Below, piece by piece: positions 42,229-52,943 of a stretch of DNA of 64,000 nt (positions are counted from its first letter, which is position 1; the number at the start of each line of letters is the position of its first letter). The stretch is from positions 1-64,000 of the forward strand of contig JAGKQI010000035.1 of assembly GCA_018806915.1 (NCBI GenBank), written 5' to 3'. The translations under genes and the position numbers were made by a program. This stretch comes from Phytophthora colocasiae (Eukaryota; Oomycota; Peronosporomycetes; Peronosporales; Peronosporaceae). Under the pieces are notes generated by a model. The model searched no databases and was not told the DNA's origin. It saw nothing but the letters and a program-made list of their open reading frames with translations.

Positions 42229-42859
42229 GTAGACATCTGCACAACGTGGACGCAATTCCTCTTGCCGTTGGTCGCCAACCTAAGGTTTGGAAGTAGCGCA
42301 CGGGTGACCAGAAGAGGCCCCACCGCGTGAACTTCGAACTCCTTCATCATGTTTTCCTTGGACGTCGAGGTCATACTGTCCCCGTCCGTCCAGATACCGG
42401 CGTTGTTGATCAGTAAGTCGATCGGGATGTCTTTTAAGAGCTTGGCCGCTGCCAGTACAGTTGATTCATCTTGTACGTCAATTGTCAGCGTCTTGAAAGG
42501 AGAAAGTGTCTCCAGCTACAATTCACAAAAGAGTTTTGTTTAGAAGAGAGCGGCCGAGGTTTTGTGAGAAACCATACCTGTTGGGTATTACTGTCCTTGC
42601 GAGTGGTGGCAATAACGTTCCAACCAGCTTTCGTGTAGTATTTGGCGAACGCGAGACCGAGGCCGCGATTACTTCCAGTGATTAAAACCGTCTTGGTGGG
42701 CATCGTTGCTTGAGTGGATATTGGCCGGTGTGAACCCCCCCATTGGTGGGCTGCAGACGAAAGCACTGCATAATAATATTGCTGTTTATGTAGCCGAGGC
42801 TACATAAACAGGTAGCCGTAGATTATGCAGCCTCAGGCGAACCATCATCAAGTGATCAT

Positions 42860-43272
42860 CATCAAAGGGGTTTCATTTGTTGACCAAGGGATTTCATGTC
42901 CTTCAAAGTGGATAAACTTGCCAGAGTCTTTCATCCTCGCCTTGTCGATGATACGCACCATTAAGCTAACGACGCGATCTGCCTCCGCTTCGTAACTGCT
43001 GCGAGGTAGATTAGTGGCGACATATCCTGGGTCCAGCAGCATAGCAGCGATGTGGTGGCGCTTCAATTCGTCGGCCATGCGGTGGTTGATCATGTGGAGA
43101 GCTGCTTTCGACGCTTTCTATTACTTTTAGACACTGGAATTCGTACGTCGGTAAGATCGGCTCCTTGACGAGTTGTGGCGATGACATTCCACCCAGCTTT
43201 GGTGTAAAACTTCGCGAACGACAAGCCCAAGCCACGGTTGCTGCCTGTGATCAGAACGGTCTTGGGTGCCAT
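42860..43272 (-). pseudogene. SDR pseudogene with central deletion (SDR-2)
   Basis: Start 43272 (MAPKTVLITGSNRGLG). Exon 1 is again 42 codons, ending at a GTACGAATTCC donor. The sequence then jumps from inside the intron to the helix after the catalytic Tyr (ASKAALHMINHRMADEL) and continues to HFEGHEIPW. The NNAG motif and catalytic Tyr are deleted, and the usual stop after PW is lost, adding ~11 residues before a stop near 42848. Confidence 0.75.
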
Positions 43273-43420
43273 AGTGAGTAAGTAGAACGGGGTGTATTTG
43301 AGAATGGACAGCTCTCCTAACAGAGATCTATGTAGTTACCCGTGTCCTCATAATCACTTGCATGTATGACCTTCATCAACACCTCAACCGACAGATCTTC
43401 AGTGTACCTTTACCACGATT

Positions 43421-43713
43421 GCTGAGGCCGAAGTGGACAACTCGATGCTGGTCTTCTGGCGCTCTTCACCCCCGCTGGAAATGATCGATCGCAAGGCTCT
43501 CGTGGTGCCGATGGAGGGCGAAGTGTACGGACAGGATGTAGCCATTTACATCGTGAAGTGCTCGTCTAAAGTTTTAGACGACGAAGTGTGTCAGCTGCGC
43601 TACAACAACATGAAGAACGCACGCTTTGTTGTATTCCTCCGTTGCCTGATAAGGAGCACTTAACTTGTGGCGCTTGTAAAGCGGTCAAGTACTGTACTAG
43701 GAGGGACATTGGA
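43421..43713 (+). pseudogene. Fragment copied from the TPR/MYND gene
   Basis: Encodes AEVDNSMLVFWRSSPPLEMI and MEGEVYGQDVAIYIVKCSS nearly identically to 46840-47010 (minus strand), then a frame-shifted MYND piece (LTCGACKAVKYCTRRD). A partial, opposite-orientation duplicate of the gene at 46063-50433. Confidence 0.7.
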
Positions 43714-43976
43714 ATCGGATTCATCGCAATTACGCGCAATTGCTGAAGCTCGGCAGTACTTGGAGCGAAGACGTCACTACATTGGGAGATCTTAACTTTG
43801 TTTTTCTTGTGATAGTCATTATCGGATTCGGGGTTCTGGCTGTGAAAATGATTCGCGCCATTGAACTGACGCGATCTTCGTAGGTAATTTGACCGACCTA
43901 CTTCGAGTACAATGTAGTAAAAGATCAAGGTCTACGGTAGTAAAGTCGCCAAAATTCTCGCGTTTACAGTATCCCT
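43714..43976. other. Intergenic, nothing assigned
   Basis: Lies between the MYND fragment and SDR-3; no ORF, repeat or RNA recognised. Confidence 0.4.
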
Positions 43977-44717
43977 TTACCACGGCATCTCGTAGCCTTT
44001 AAAGTGGAAGAACTTGCCCGTGTCAGCCATCGTTGTCTTCTCGATCACAGCAGTCATTCCACGCACGCTTTCGTCCGTGCTGACATCTCCCAGTCCGCCC
44101 GTGAGGTCCGTCTGCACGTATCCCGGGTGCACCACAATAGCCGTCACGTTGTGTTTCTTCAGGTCGATGGCCAAGCTGGAGTTCACCATGTTCACCGCCG
44201 CCTTGGACGCGCCATAGCTGTAGTTCCCGCCGTTCGTGTTGCCCGTGATGCTGCCCATCTGAGACGAGACTGTGACCACCAACGCGCCGTCCGCAAGCTT
44301 AAGGTTCGGCAGCAGTGCGCGCGTCACCAAGAACGGCCCCACCGTGTTCACCTCAAACTGATGCATGAGCATTTCCTTGGTGGTCGTCTCCAGTCCCCCG
44401 TCCTGGAAGATCCCTGCGTTGTTGATGAGCAGGTCGATCGGGATGTCCTTAAGCTCCTTTGCTGCCTGTGCGATGGACGTTTCCTCGGTGCAGTCGAAGC
44501 TCACGACTTTGAACGGAGACAAAGCAAGCAGCTGGTAGAGGCAGAGGTGGTTAGAGAGGGGTTTGATCAATAGTCTCCGTTAAAGACGTACCTTGTCCGC
44601 TTTACTGACGTCACGTGCGACGCCAATGACGTTCCATCCAGCCTTGGAGAAGTGTGAGGCGAACTCAAGGCCAATGCCGCGCGTGCTGCCAGTGATGAGA
44701 ACGGTCTTGACTGTCAT
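43977..44717 (-). CDS. Short-chain dehydrogenase/reductase, intact (SDR-3)
   Basis: Exon 1 is 44592-44717 (42 codons), the intron 44532-44591 (60 bp, GTACGTC...CCAG) and exon 2 43977-44531; 226 residues. Motifs: VLITGSTRGIG (cofactor-binding TGxxxGxG), IPIDLLINNAGIF (NNAG), VVTVSSQMGSITG (catalytic Ser region), YSYGASKAAVNM (YxxxK). It ends HFKGYEMPW. A classical Rossmann-fold NAD(P)-dependent oxidoreductase, probably cytosolic, with unknown carbonyl substrate. Related to SDR-1, SDR-2, SDR-4 and SDR-5 nearby, all of which share the FHFxGxxxPW-like end. Its start codon overlaps the stop of the small predicted gene upstream. Confidence 0.88.
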
Positions 44718-44966
44718 TTCGACGGGGGGAAATTGTCAACTGATCGGGGCAGTCCGGTCCGGAGGTCAAGTGTTTGCCTGCCTAGCTGTGATGTCATCCT
44801 TCGTCGCATAATCTCTCGGATGAGTCCACGTTCTACCCGTACCTCTTCCTCCTTGTTCTTCCTCATGGCTTGGAATACTTTTGACGCACAAAATTGGCGT
44901 TGGAAGACGCATCCTTAAAGCCTTACCGTTCTGAGCGATGAAAGCGGCCAGCGTGGCACTTGCCAT
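44714..44966 (-). CDS. Predicted small two-exon gene overlapping SDR-3
   Basis: Exon 1 is 44927-44966 (MASATLAAFIAQN), the intron 44878-44926 (49 bp, GTAAGG...CAAAAG) and exon 2 44714-44877, giving 67 residues with a strongly basic/helical middle (KNKEEEVRVERGLIREIMRR). The TGA stop overlaps the ATG of SDR-3 (ATGA). Splicing converts two short frames into one clean frame, which supports it, but no homologous family is recognised. Confidence 0.4.
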
Positions 44967-45116
44967 CCGAGCGTTTCTCGGCCGTACAAGTAGCCCTTCG
45001 CGTCGTATCTATAGCGGGTCAAAGGTGGTCAGTTAACTTGCTGCCGTGCTCACGGCTCATTTCTCTTTCTACCGGCCCAGTAGCGTCTCTCCAAAGCTAA
45101 AGTCGTTTCAATTGCC

Positions 45117-46016
45117 ATGCTGGTTTGTGCCGGACGTGCAGCACAACGCCGTGCTCAGTTGAGATTCAAGACGGACGACTGGAGTAGCGATGAAGAACAG
45201 GTGCCGTACGGTGCCATCGCTTAACCTCGCAACCGGTTCGACCCGGTCGTCGTGCGGTCACGGAACTGCAGCAACATCCGAAAAGCCCGTCGTGCAGCTC
45301 GGAGACGTCGATCCGAACGACAAGAAAGACGACGAGGAGCTGAAGAATGGGAACGCGCCATGGTGCTGGCTCGGTCGTCGAGACTTGTAGCTCGTTTCAC
45401 AGCCGAAGCCAGTGCGTTGAAGCTCGTGTCCACGTACCATGACAAGCTCCAGCATGGATATTCCGAGCAGCTTCAGATGTTCCTCGTTTCTATCATCGCT
45501 GAAGACATCGTCACCCCAGAATTAAGCGGCCGAAACACGTTCTTGAAGCAATGGGAGCTCTTCTCCAGGTCTCATTCTCAAGTGGACTTCCGACTTGATC
45601 GTCTGCAGCTTTTTCCAATGGAAGGAGCAGCCAAAACGTACCCGACGTTAGCTGCACGGGACCGGGATGAAGCCGTGTATGTTGTGAAGAGTTCGGGAGT
45701 GAATACACTACGGATCTCGCGCTTGACGCTGGAGCAGATCTTCCCTCACATCTTGACGGACGAGGAACTGGTGCAGTATTTGATCGGCAAGACCTACAGC
45801 TTTCAATTCACAGTCTTCTCACACGTTAGTGCTGATGGAAAGATCTTCCAGATGGAATCGAGGGTAGACTTGGCGTCTTCACTCATGGCACTACTGCAAG
45901 ACCGAGATACTGCTGTTAAAATGGCTCGAGAAGCGGTAATGCTGTCCAGTGGGAACTTGACACAACTAAATGAAGTACGAGAGGCGCAAAACGTGATTGC
46001 CAACAGCTATTTGTAA
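45117..46016 (+). CDS. Basic-region (bZIP-like) protein of unassigned family
   Basis: The predicted exon 1 is 45117-45205 (MLVCAGRAAQRRAQLRFKTD), the intron 45206-45271 (66 bp, GTACGG...CTGCAG) and exon 2 45272-46016; 277 residues. The splice joins an N-terminus with SSDEEQVP to a very Arg-rich helix (RKARRAARRRRSERQERRRG) and then a ~200-residue C-terminal domain (LSRLTLEQIFPHIL-like region, YSFQFTVFSHVSADGKIF). Overall layout, basic region plus conserved C-terminal domain, resembles the oomycete bZIP-like proteins such as 53860-54726, but no clear leucine heptads are seen. Likely nuclear; a DNA-binding role is inferred. Confidence 0.55.
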
Positions 46017-46062
46017 GCAGAGAATCGCAGGTATGAGATCGCACCGTGGTTCATGTTTCTCG

Positions 46063-49000
46063 TTACTTCAGGAACTTGTTAGTGGTCGAAAGCAGGTAGA
46101 CAAGCACTTCTGCTACTTCCGGAAGGGTGTACGTGTTGAGATCCATCTCCATCGCAAGTCGGTAGCCTCTGGAGCCTCCATCGTCGCTGAATGCCTTGCA
46201 TTTTCCTAGAAACACTTGAGATGTGCCACACGTGAGCTTCAACGGATTGTGCGGTGGGATCTGGAAGAAATACTGTAGTTCTTGCTGTTGGAGAAGCGAC
46301 GGCGTCGTTAAATAGCCAACACAGAACTCCGCAACAAACTCCTTGGCCCGGGAGAAGATACGCACACTGCCTTCGATGACTCCGGGGTGTCTCGGATCTC
46401 TAGGAGGAAGCATGTAATACTCAGCGACCTCAGGTCCGCTTCGTTTAGTCTTTGCACTCTCCATGATATCCTCTAAGATTTCCAGCATACTATCCACATA
46501 AACCACGTCTTCGTAGCTGATAGTGGCGGTAACAGTCTCCTTCTTGCCTTCTTTGCTTTTCTTTCCAGTCGCGACGTCCACTTTAATTCCAGGCCTTTCG
46601 TCTGGAGTTACGTCTTCACTCAAAGTACTGCAGAATTCCAGCAAAGACGCGTTCTTGCACATGTGACGATGGATCTCGCTTCCAGTGCAATTTTTGGACA
46701 ATCTCGAGTACAATACTTGACGGCTTTACAGGCGCTACAAGCAGAAAGACCCTCATCAAGAAACGGAGGGATCCCACACCCTGAGCAGAGTGAACCGTTC
46801 TCCATGTACTTGTTGTGACGCAGTTGGCAAACTTCAACGCCCAAGACTTGAGACGAGCATTTCACGATGTAAATGACAACATCCTGTCCGTACACTTCGC
46901 CCTCCATCGGCACCACGAGAGCCTTGCGATCGATCATTTCCAGCGGGGGTGACGAGCGCCAGAAGACCAGCATCGAGTTGTCCACTTCGGCCTCAGCAAT
47001 TGCTTTAGCAGCGTCAAATGCGTCATTCCTTGTAGAAGAAGAACTGGGAGCCACACGAATAGTCCAGCGCTGACCGATCACCGTCTTCAATGAGAACACG
47101 GTGCTGTTGTTCTTTCCCTTTGTGATGTCGAGGATGGCACCAGCGAAGTGAAACTTGGGTGATGTAAGTTCCTGTAAGCTGACGGCACCGTTTGTCTTCG
47201 AGGGTCCAGGGATGTTCTCCGTGATTACACTGGGCTGAGAAGCTTTTTTCTTCTTGCTCTTTTTCTTCTTGGATTTACTCCAACCAGGATGCAGAGATTG
47301 GCTGTGAGTCTGCAGACAGTCGAAAACCATTCGTTCGTTACAGTCCGGGCACACGACAGTCCGGCGTGGGCACTTGGATAGTCGGTGGATGAGCAACTGT
47401 GTCGGCTTGATATTTGCCTTACAGTAGCCACACTCGACCATGTTTTGCGCTACAACGCTTGCAATTACTGACGGATCCATGTAACCATTCTTTTTCATGC
47501 CCGAACGCAGCGTTTCCTTTGGGATATCGTGTAGAACGTGAGGGTGGAAAGCAGGGAAACGGATGGCTACAGACTCCGCCATTTGCCCCAGTTCATGGTA
47601 CACTGTAGCCATCGCATTTGTCGTACTTCTTGAAGTATAAAGCACCGATGGAGTAATAGGCATCAGGTATGAAGCGTTCATCCGGAGGATTCGAATCCAC
47701 ATACTCTTTGTAGACGGACATTGCCGAATCAATCAGTCCCATAGCGATCATAGGGGCAGCAGACCAATACAACCAATCCGGTTTCTTCTCGATGGTCAAT
47801 GCAGCATCCATAGCATCCATCGCTTCATTGTAACGCTGAAGTGTCATGTACGCCGTACCCAGATAGAAGTGAAAACACGCTTCATTCGGATGCATCTTTG
47901 CGCATCGCTTCCAGTGCTGAATGATGTCTTGGTCGCTCATGACCTCCCATCGACCAACCACATAAGCTGCATCGATATCCTTCGGATTAATCTGAAGACT
48001 CACAGAGGCCTCCTTAAGAACAGCGGGGAGCAGATCCGCTGTGCTTGTAGCCGTCGTAAACGCACCCTTGGGTCGTTCCCAGGTCAAATCCGCCTTCTTG
48101 AGGTCTCGCAGCGCGCCTTTAATATCACCAGTAGTGAATGACAAGCCTGCACTTTGAAGGAGCTTCTCCGACGCCAGATAGTTGCATGCTGTAAGACCTC
48201 CAGCTTTCGCGCGCGCTTGAATCTCAGCGTCAATCACAGCAGAAGGTGGACGGTAAATGCCAATCCAGCCCATGTGGTCCGAGGAAGACGTTGCACTACG
48301 AGTATATGAGCTGACCTTGGTAATCTTGATCTCTTCCCCGTCACTGTCAACTCCCAGGTCAAAAGCAGCTTTGCTGTTCTTCTCTTGGTTCAAATACATG
48401 TCGTACAGCTCCTGAAAGACCTCCTTCCCTCGCTGAGAAGCCACTGGGTTGCTCGCAAACTTTTCTGCGATCTGTCCGCCAGTGACTGCATGGACCCCCA
48501 CGTCAGCAAAACCATGACTCATCGTCAGGTCTGTGAGACGGTTCTGAACAGCTGTTAAGGACCATTCTCGAGCCTGTTTTTCGTCGCGTTTTCCTCCGTA
48601 ACCCTTCTCAAACAGCTGAGCCAAATACTGCTGAGCCTCAGGCAAGCCATGCTGTGCCGCGCGAGACGTCCACATCCGCGCTGCAAAAGGATCGCAAGGC
48701 GTACCACTTCCAGTAGCGTAAGCTACTGCCACATTGTACTGGCCAAGCGGAAGGTCATGCTCTGCCGATCTCAGGAAGAACTGAAAGGCCCTTTTCAGAT
48801 CAACTTCCACGACAGGAGCCGGTCTGCCATCTCGATAGCACACGCCCAACTCGTTCTCAGCCTCGGCCACGCCTTGATGAGGGAACACTCGATTTCCTGG
48901 TGGCTTGATGAACGGTCGGAGCGACGCAGCCTTGTTGAAACATTCCAGCATCTTGTGCGGGTCGGCTGTGAGCGGCATCCCTTTCCTTACATTGCTACTG

Positions 49001-50433
49001 TACAGCACACCGAGTCGAAACCAGGCTTCTGCCACTCCAGCTTCGCCTGACTGACGGAGATGAGCCATTCCGCTTCGAACTAGCTGGTCTAACGGGAGCT
49101 TGGATCTGCCTGGCATCCCAATGCTGTCTGTGACCTGAAGAAGAGCCTTTGCGGCCACAACCAGCCCCTCCATACCTTGCTCGTACATCTCCAGTCGACG
49201 GGACCCACGCGTGTGCACCTCGATCCATTTCTGAGGGACCTCCTGGTAGTTAATCATCGGCACCAGCTCCATCTCCGGCGCTTTCGGCTTGATCTTGTTC
49301 TTCTTTTTGTTGCTCTTGCTCTTAGACTTCGGTAGATCTTCAGCTTTTGCCACAGCGTTTGCTGCTTCAACCCTCGCTCGCTCTTCTTTCTCTCGTCTCT
49401 TCTTCTCCTTCTCGTCAGCAGCTTTCTCCTTCGCAATCATCATCTCCGCAGTGCGTTTCCGCTTCAAAAGAGTGGCGTCTTGCGGGTCGAGCTCCAGTCC
49501 TTCGTCACAGATTTCCTTAGCTTCGTCGTAGCCCTCCAGCCCCATCAGAGCCTCTGATAACAGCCTGTAGTACTTGACATTCTCATAATTATCTGCATCC
49601 ATCGCATCTTCAGCGTCTTCACGGGCACATTCAAATTCCTTCAGTCGGAGGTAGCACATGGCTCTGTTGCCAAACAGAACTGCCTTGTTAGGAGCCACAT
49701 CTAGACCTTGGGAATAAGCCTCAATGGCCTCGGTATAGTCCCCCTCTTTAAAGTAATCATTGCCAATTAGCTTCAAGTCCACCCACAGCGGTTCTTCGTC
49801 TTCTTCTCCGTCGTAAAGATAATTATGTTGCAGAATTTGGTCCAATGAAGCCGTGAGAGGCACCGGTTCTTCTCTTTTAGTCTCTTTCACTTGGATCTTC
49901 TCTTCTTTTAGTTCAATTTGTGTCTCCTGCGTCTTGGTCAAAGGGGAAAAGGACAATAATTTGGTCACCAGGTCCTTAATTTGTTGCCTCACCAGCGTAT
50001 TACACTCAATAATATCCGCCAATCTCTCAAAAGTAGCAATAGCATCTTCATACTGAGCTAATGTCATTTGACTCTGATGAGATACTTTGTTCCTGTACAT
50101 GAGAGCGCGCTGTACGACGCCTGGAAGCTCCGGATCCAGTCCATAATATCGTAAATGACTATGCCAGTAACGTCTTAAGTATTTAAGCTGGAAAGAAAGG
50201 TCTGTCTGTTGCTCGGGGCTTAGATTATCGGTATCTTCGGGCTTGGGTCGGCGAGAGTGACGCGATGTGGTCACGGCAGGGCGCTGGGAGTCCGTACGGG
50301 CCACGCGCTCCTTCTGGAAGGAAACGAACTTAACCAACTCAGGGTGCACCATACTCATGACGGCCTGCAGGCAGCCAGCGGCGATGGCACCGCTGGCCAA
50401 AGACTCGATGGACTGCGCTCCTTGCTCTGCCAT
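46063..50433 (-). CDS. TPR/Sel1/TRAF-zinc-finger/MYND protein, split by frameshifts
   Basis: The first frame, 47593-50433, gives 946 residues: TPR repeats at ~225-330 (GNDYFKEGDYTEAIEAYSQG), a Lys/Glu coiled linker with KSKSNKKKNKIK, Sel1-like repeats at ~480-640 (AENELGVCYRDGR, YNVAVAYATGSGTP) and more TPR-like helices near the end (YLGTAYMTLQRYNEAMDAM). It closes with KKYDKCDGYSVP, but one base fewer at ~47618 gives KKYD(K)AMATVYHELGQM. That second frame (46620-47612) has a TRAF-like zinc finger (CGYCKANIKPTQLLIH ... CPDC) and a MYND finger (CSGC ... CSACKAVKYCTRDC). Two more indels inside the MYND (46670-46700) lead to a last frame (HMCKNASLLEFC ... LLSTTNKFLK, to 46063). Most likely one ~1,450-residue gene; probably a protein-interaction scaffold. 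Confidence 0.7.
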
Positions 50434-50562
50434 AAAGTGAAATCGCTAATGAAGATGTCATTCAAATGAATAAAAGCGTCACTAAAAGAAGTGTGTTATT
50501 CAAGTGAAGGATGGCACTAAACTGAGTAAGTTCGACTTAAGTTCGTGTTGAAGTGCAGCAGC
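50434..50562. other. Intergenic between TPR/MYND gene and SDR-4
   Basis: Short AT-rich gap with no feature; it must hold the TPR gene promoter. Confidence 0.4.
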
Positions 50563-51328
50563 CTACCACGGAAGCTCTGGGCCTTGGACTTCCAACTTGG
50601 AAGTCGTAGAACTTGGACGTGTCTTCGAGTGACACAGCGGACAAAACCTTGGTCATACCAGCGATAGATTCTTCCGGCTCGACTGCTCCATTGCCGCCAT
50701 TCAGATCGGTCTTGACGTATCCTGGGGCTGCAGCACAATGGCCGCGATCTTGTCCTTCTTGAGGTCCACGGCCAGGTTTGCGTTGATCATGTTCAGCGCC
50801 GCCTTGGACGCACGATAGCCGTACATATCACCGTTCGGTAGCGGGTGGTTCTCGTAGTAGACTGTCTTCACTGGACCAAAACGCTCCGTCCAGGTTCGCA
50901 TCGATACTGCCGAGGATGCTCGAAACGGACGCGACAATAGCAAGCCCATGCGCGTCCGCAGCCAGTTTGAGATTGCTATGCAGCGCACGTGTAGTGAGGA
51001 ACGGACCCACCGAATTGATCTCGAAGTGGCGCATGAAGTGGTTCTTGGTGGCCGAGTCGTACGATCCTTGTTCCAGGATGCCAGCGTTGTTGATGAGCAA
51101 GTCGATGGGGATGCCCTCCAGCTCCTTAGTCAAGCGCTCGATAGAAGCTTCGTCGCTCGTGTCCAGCTGCACGATCTTGAACGGCGACAGTGCCTTGAGC
51201 GCATGGGCCTGGTCGACGTTGCGTGCCGTACCGATGACCTTCCAGCCAGCCGCAGTGTAGTGCTTGGCGAAGGTGAGACCGAGGCTGCGCGTGGCGCCCG
51301 TGATGAGGACAGTCTTGGAGGACGACAT
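50563..51328 (-). pseudogene. SDR pseudogene (SDR-4), broken twin of SDR-5
   Basis: Same protein as 55366-56115 but with an extra T in a T run near 50878 (ends the first frame after DGAF) and two extra C near 50730 (LQPQDTS instead of LQPGYVKT). Cofactor motif VLITGATRSLG, NNAG and YGYRASK are all still readable. Left arm of an inverted duplication. Confidence 0.88.
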
Positions 51329-51810
51329 TGTGGATGAGAACTGGAGGCGGGTGTGTGTGTAGTTGGAAGAGTATTCGGAAGTGAGGAGGAAGTTGTTGTC
51401 CACGCGGATAATGACACTGACTGCTGTTCAACAACTTGTTGGATGTTGTTCACATGAACTTCATGCGTAAACGTGCAGAGACCGTATACGTACTTGATGT
51501 CTCCATAGCACCACTTGATCCAACATGAAAGAAACAGATTCAGTTCTGAATCGTTTATTTGCATATCAGGCTTCTATAGGTGAACCACACAATTAAACCC
51601 AAATACAGAAGGCCAACTTTCTCTCTCAGAGACCGTATACGTACCGTATACGCACCGAATTGACCAATCACGAGCTGGGTAAAGGTCTGCTTGGTGCATC
51701 AGCAACGGATTGAAAGCTATCGGTTGACGCCATTCAAAGACAGAGAAGTTATCGTCAACTAAAACTCAGCTTTAGTTAGTTAGTGCACTATTTCCCCTTG
51801 CTCTTCCCTT
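51329..51810. other. Upstream region of SDR-4 and 3' flank of OYE
   Basis: No gene. It contains an 18-bp direct repeat (CAGAGACCGTATACGTAC) at 51476-51493 and 51627-51644; the 151 bp from one copy to the next are missing from the right arm of the inverted duplication (55190-55230). The tract 51640-51810 is repeated in inverted form at 54836-55020 and again at 55045-55230. Confidence 0.6.
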
Positions 51811-52943
51811 TTAATTGTCCAGCTCCTTCTTGGCCTGATACGCCGGGTAGTCGTTGTAGAACTTGCCTCCGAGAGCCGAGTTGTAGTACGTCTCGTGGCC
51901 TGCCATCGGCTCAATTGGCCAGTCGTTCTGGAAGCGTTCCGCCAGGTCCGGGTTGGCAATGTACGGACGACCAAAACCCACCAGATCAGCCGCGCCACTA
52001 CGAACAACTCCCTCGGCGATGTCGCGCGTATAGTTATTGTTGGCCATGACAACCCCCTTGAAGGAGTTCTTCGCGTCAAGAGCAGTGAAGAGACGACTTT
52101 TGCCTGAAAAGCGGAGTATATCACTGTCTCCGTCGAGGATGGCCAAGTAGCCAAGGTCGTACTTACGTAGCTGCTCGATGGTGTACGTGAACATCTCGAC
52201 GTTATCTTCGCTTCCCATGCCACCAAAGGCACCATTAGGAGACAAACGCACTCCAATACGATACGCCGGGAAAATGGTCTTGACAGCTTCCACAATCTCC
52301 AGCAGAAGTTCGAGCGGTTCTCGAACGATCCACCGTATTTGTCCGTGCGTTTGTTGGAGACTGACTGCAAGAATTGGTCGATCAGGTACCCGTTGGCTCC
52401 GTGGATCCCCACACCGTCAAATCCCGCCTGCTTCGCCAATTCAGCTGAGTGTCGATAGTCCTCCACAATACCAGCGATCTCTTCCGTCTCGAGGGCACGT
52501 GGAGTCACAAACGTAGACACGTTGTAGTTGGCGTCACGAGTGTGGCCAGTCTCACAACGCAGAGCCGAAGCCGATACGACTTCTCCTTTGGGGTTGAAGC
52601 TCGGGTGAGCTTGACGGCCCACGTGCCACAGCTGCATGAAGATCTTGCCTCCTTTCTTGTGAACGCGGTCGGTCACGCGCTTCCAGCCCTCAGCATGGGC
52701 GTCCGTGTAGCATCCCGGGACATTGTACCAGCCGTAGCCTTGTTCGGAGACAGCCGTACCTTCGGAAATGATCAGCCCGGCACCAGCACGTTGTTCGTAA
52801 TAGATTTCGTTGTTCTTCGATGGCACGCGATCGGGATTGGCGCGACCTCGGGTGAGCGGGCCGAACACGATGCGGTTCTTGAGTTCGAGGTTCTTGCCGA
52901 GCGTCAGCGGCGTGAAAAGCTTGTAGTCGGCGACGGAAACCAT
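51811..52943 (-). pseudogene. Old Yellow Enzyme family oxidoreductase, one frameshift
   Basis: ATG at 52943 (MVSVADYKLFTPLTLGKNLE). An FMN-dependent TIM-barrel ene-reductase, ~377 residues across two frames. Visible: NRIVFGPLTRGRA, IFMQLWHVGRQAH, GFDGVGIHGANGYLIDQFLQ (substrate/FMN-binding HGANGYLIDQF), then a one-base loss near 52305 after FENRS. The second frame continues LLLEIVEAVKTIFP, IGVRLSPNG and VGFGRPYIANPDLAERF to KKELDN. It would be a full-length enzyme but for one base; pseudogene or consensus error. NADPH-dependent reduction of activated alkenes is the family activity. Confidence 0.85.

Larger units (their letters stand above)
39620..42703 (-). pseudogene. SDR gene interrupted by TRIM-like element (SDR-1)
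   Basis: Exon 1 is 42578-42703 (42 codons; VLITGSNRGLG is the TGxxxGxG cofactor motif), a 62-bp intron 42516-42577, and exon 2 from 42515 with IPIDLLINNAGI. Coding stops at 42234, where the LTR element begins. It resumes at 39894 (IYASI, then after a one-base frame change RGGPIAYCTSKTALHR with the YxxxK catalytic pair) and ends at 39620 with DYDGTVLPW. A classical NAD(P)-dependent short-chain dehydrogenase of ~230 residues, disabled by insertion and frameshift. Confidence 0.8.

Noticed and set aside
44004..44573. 189-codon plus-strand ORF opposite SDR-3
   Set aside because: Antisense of the intact SDR-3 exon 2, Arg/His/Val-rich, without a recognisable domain.
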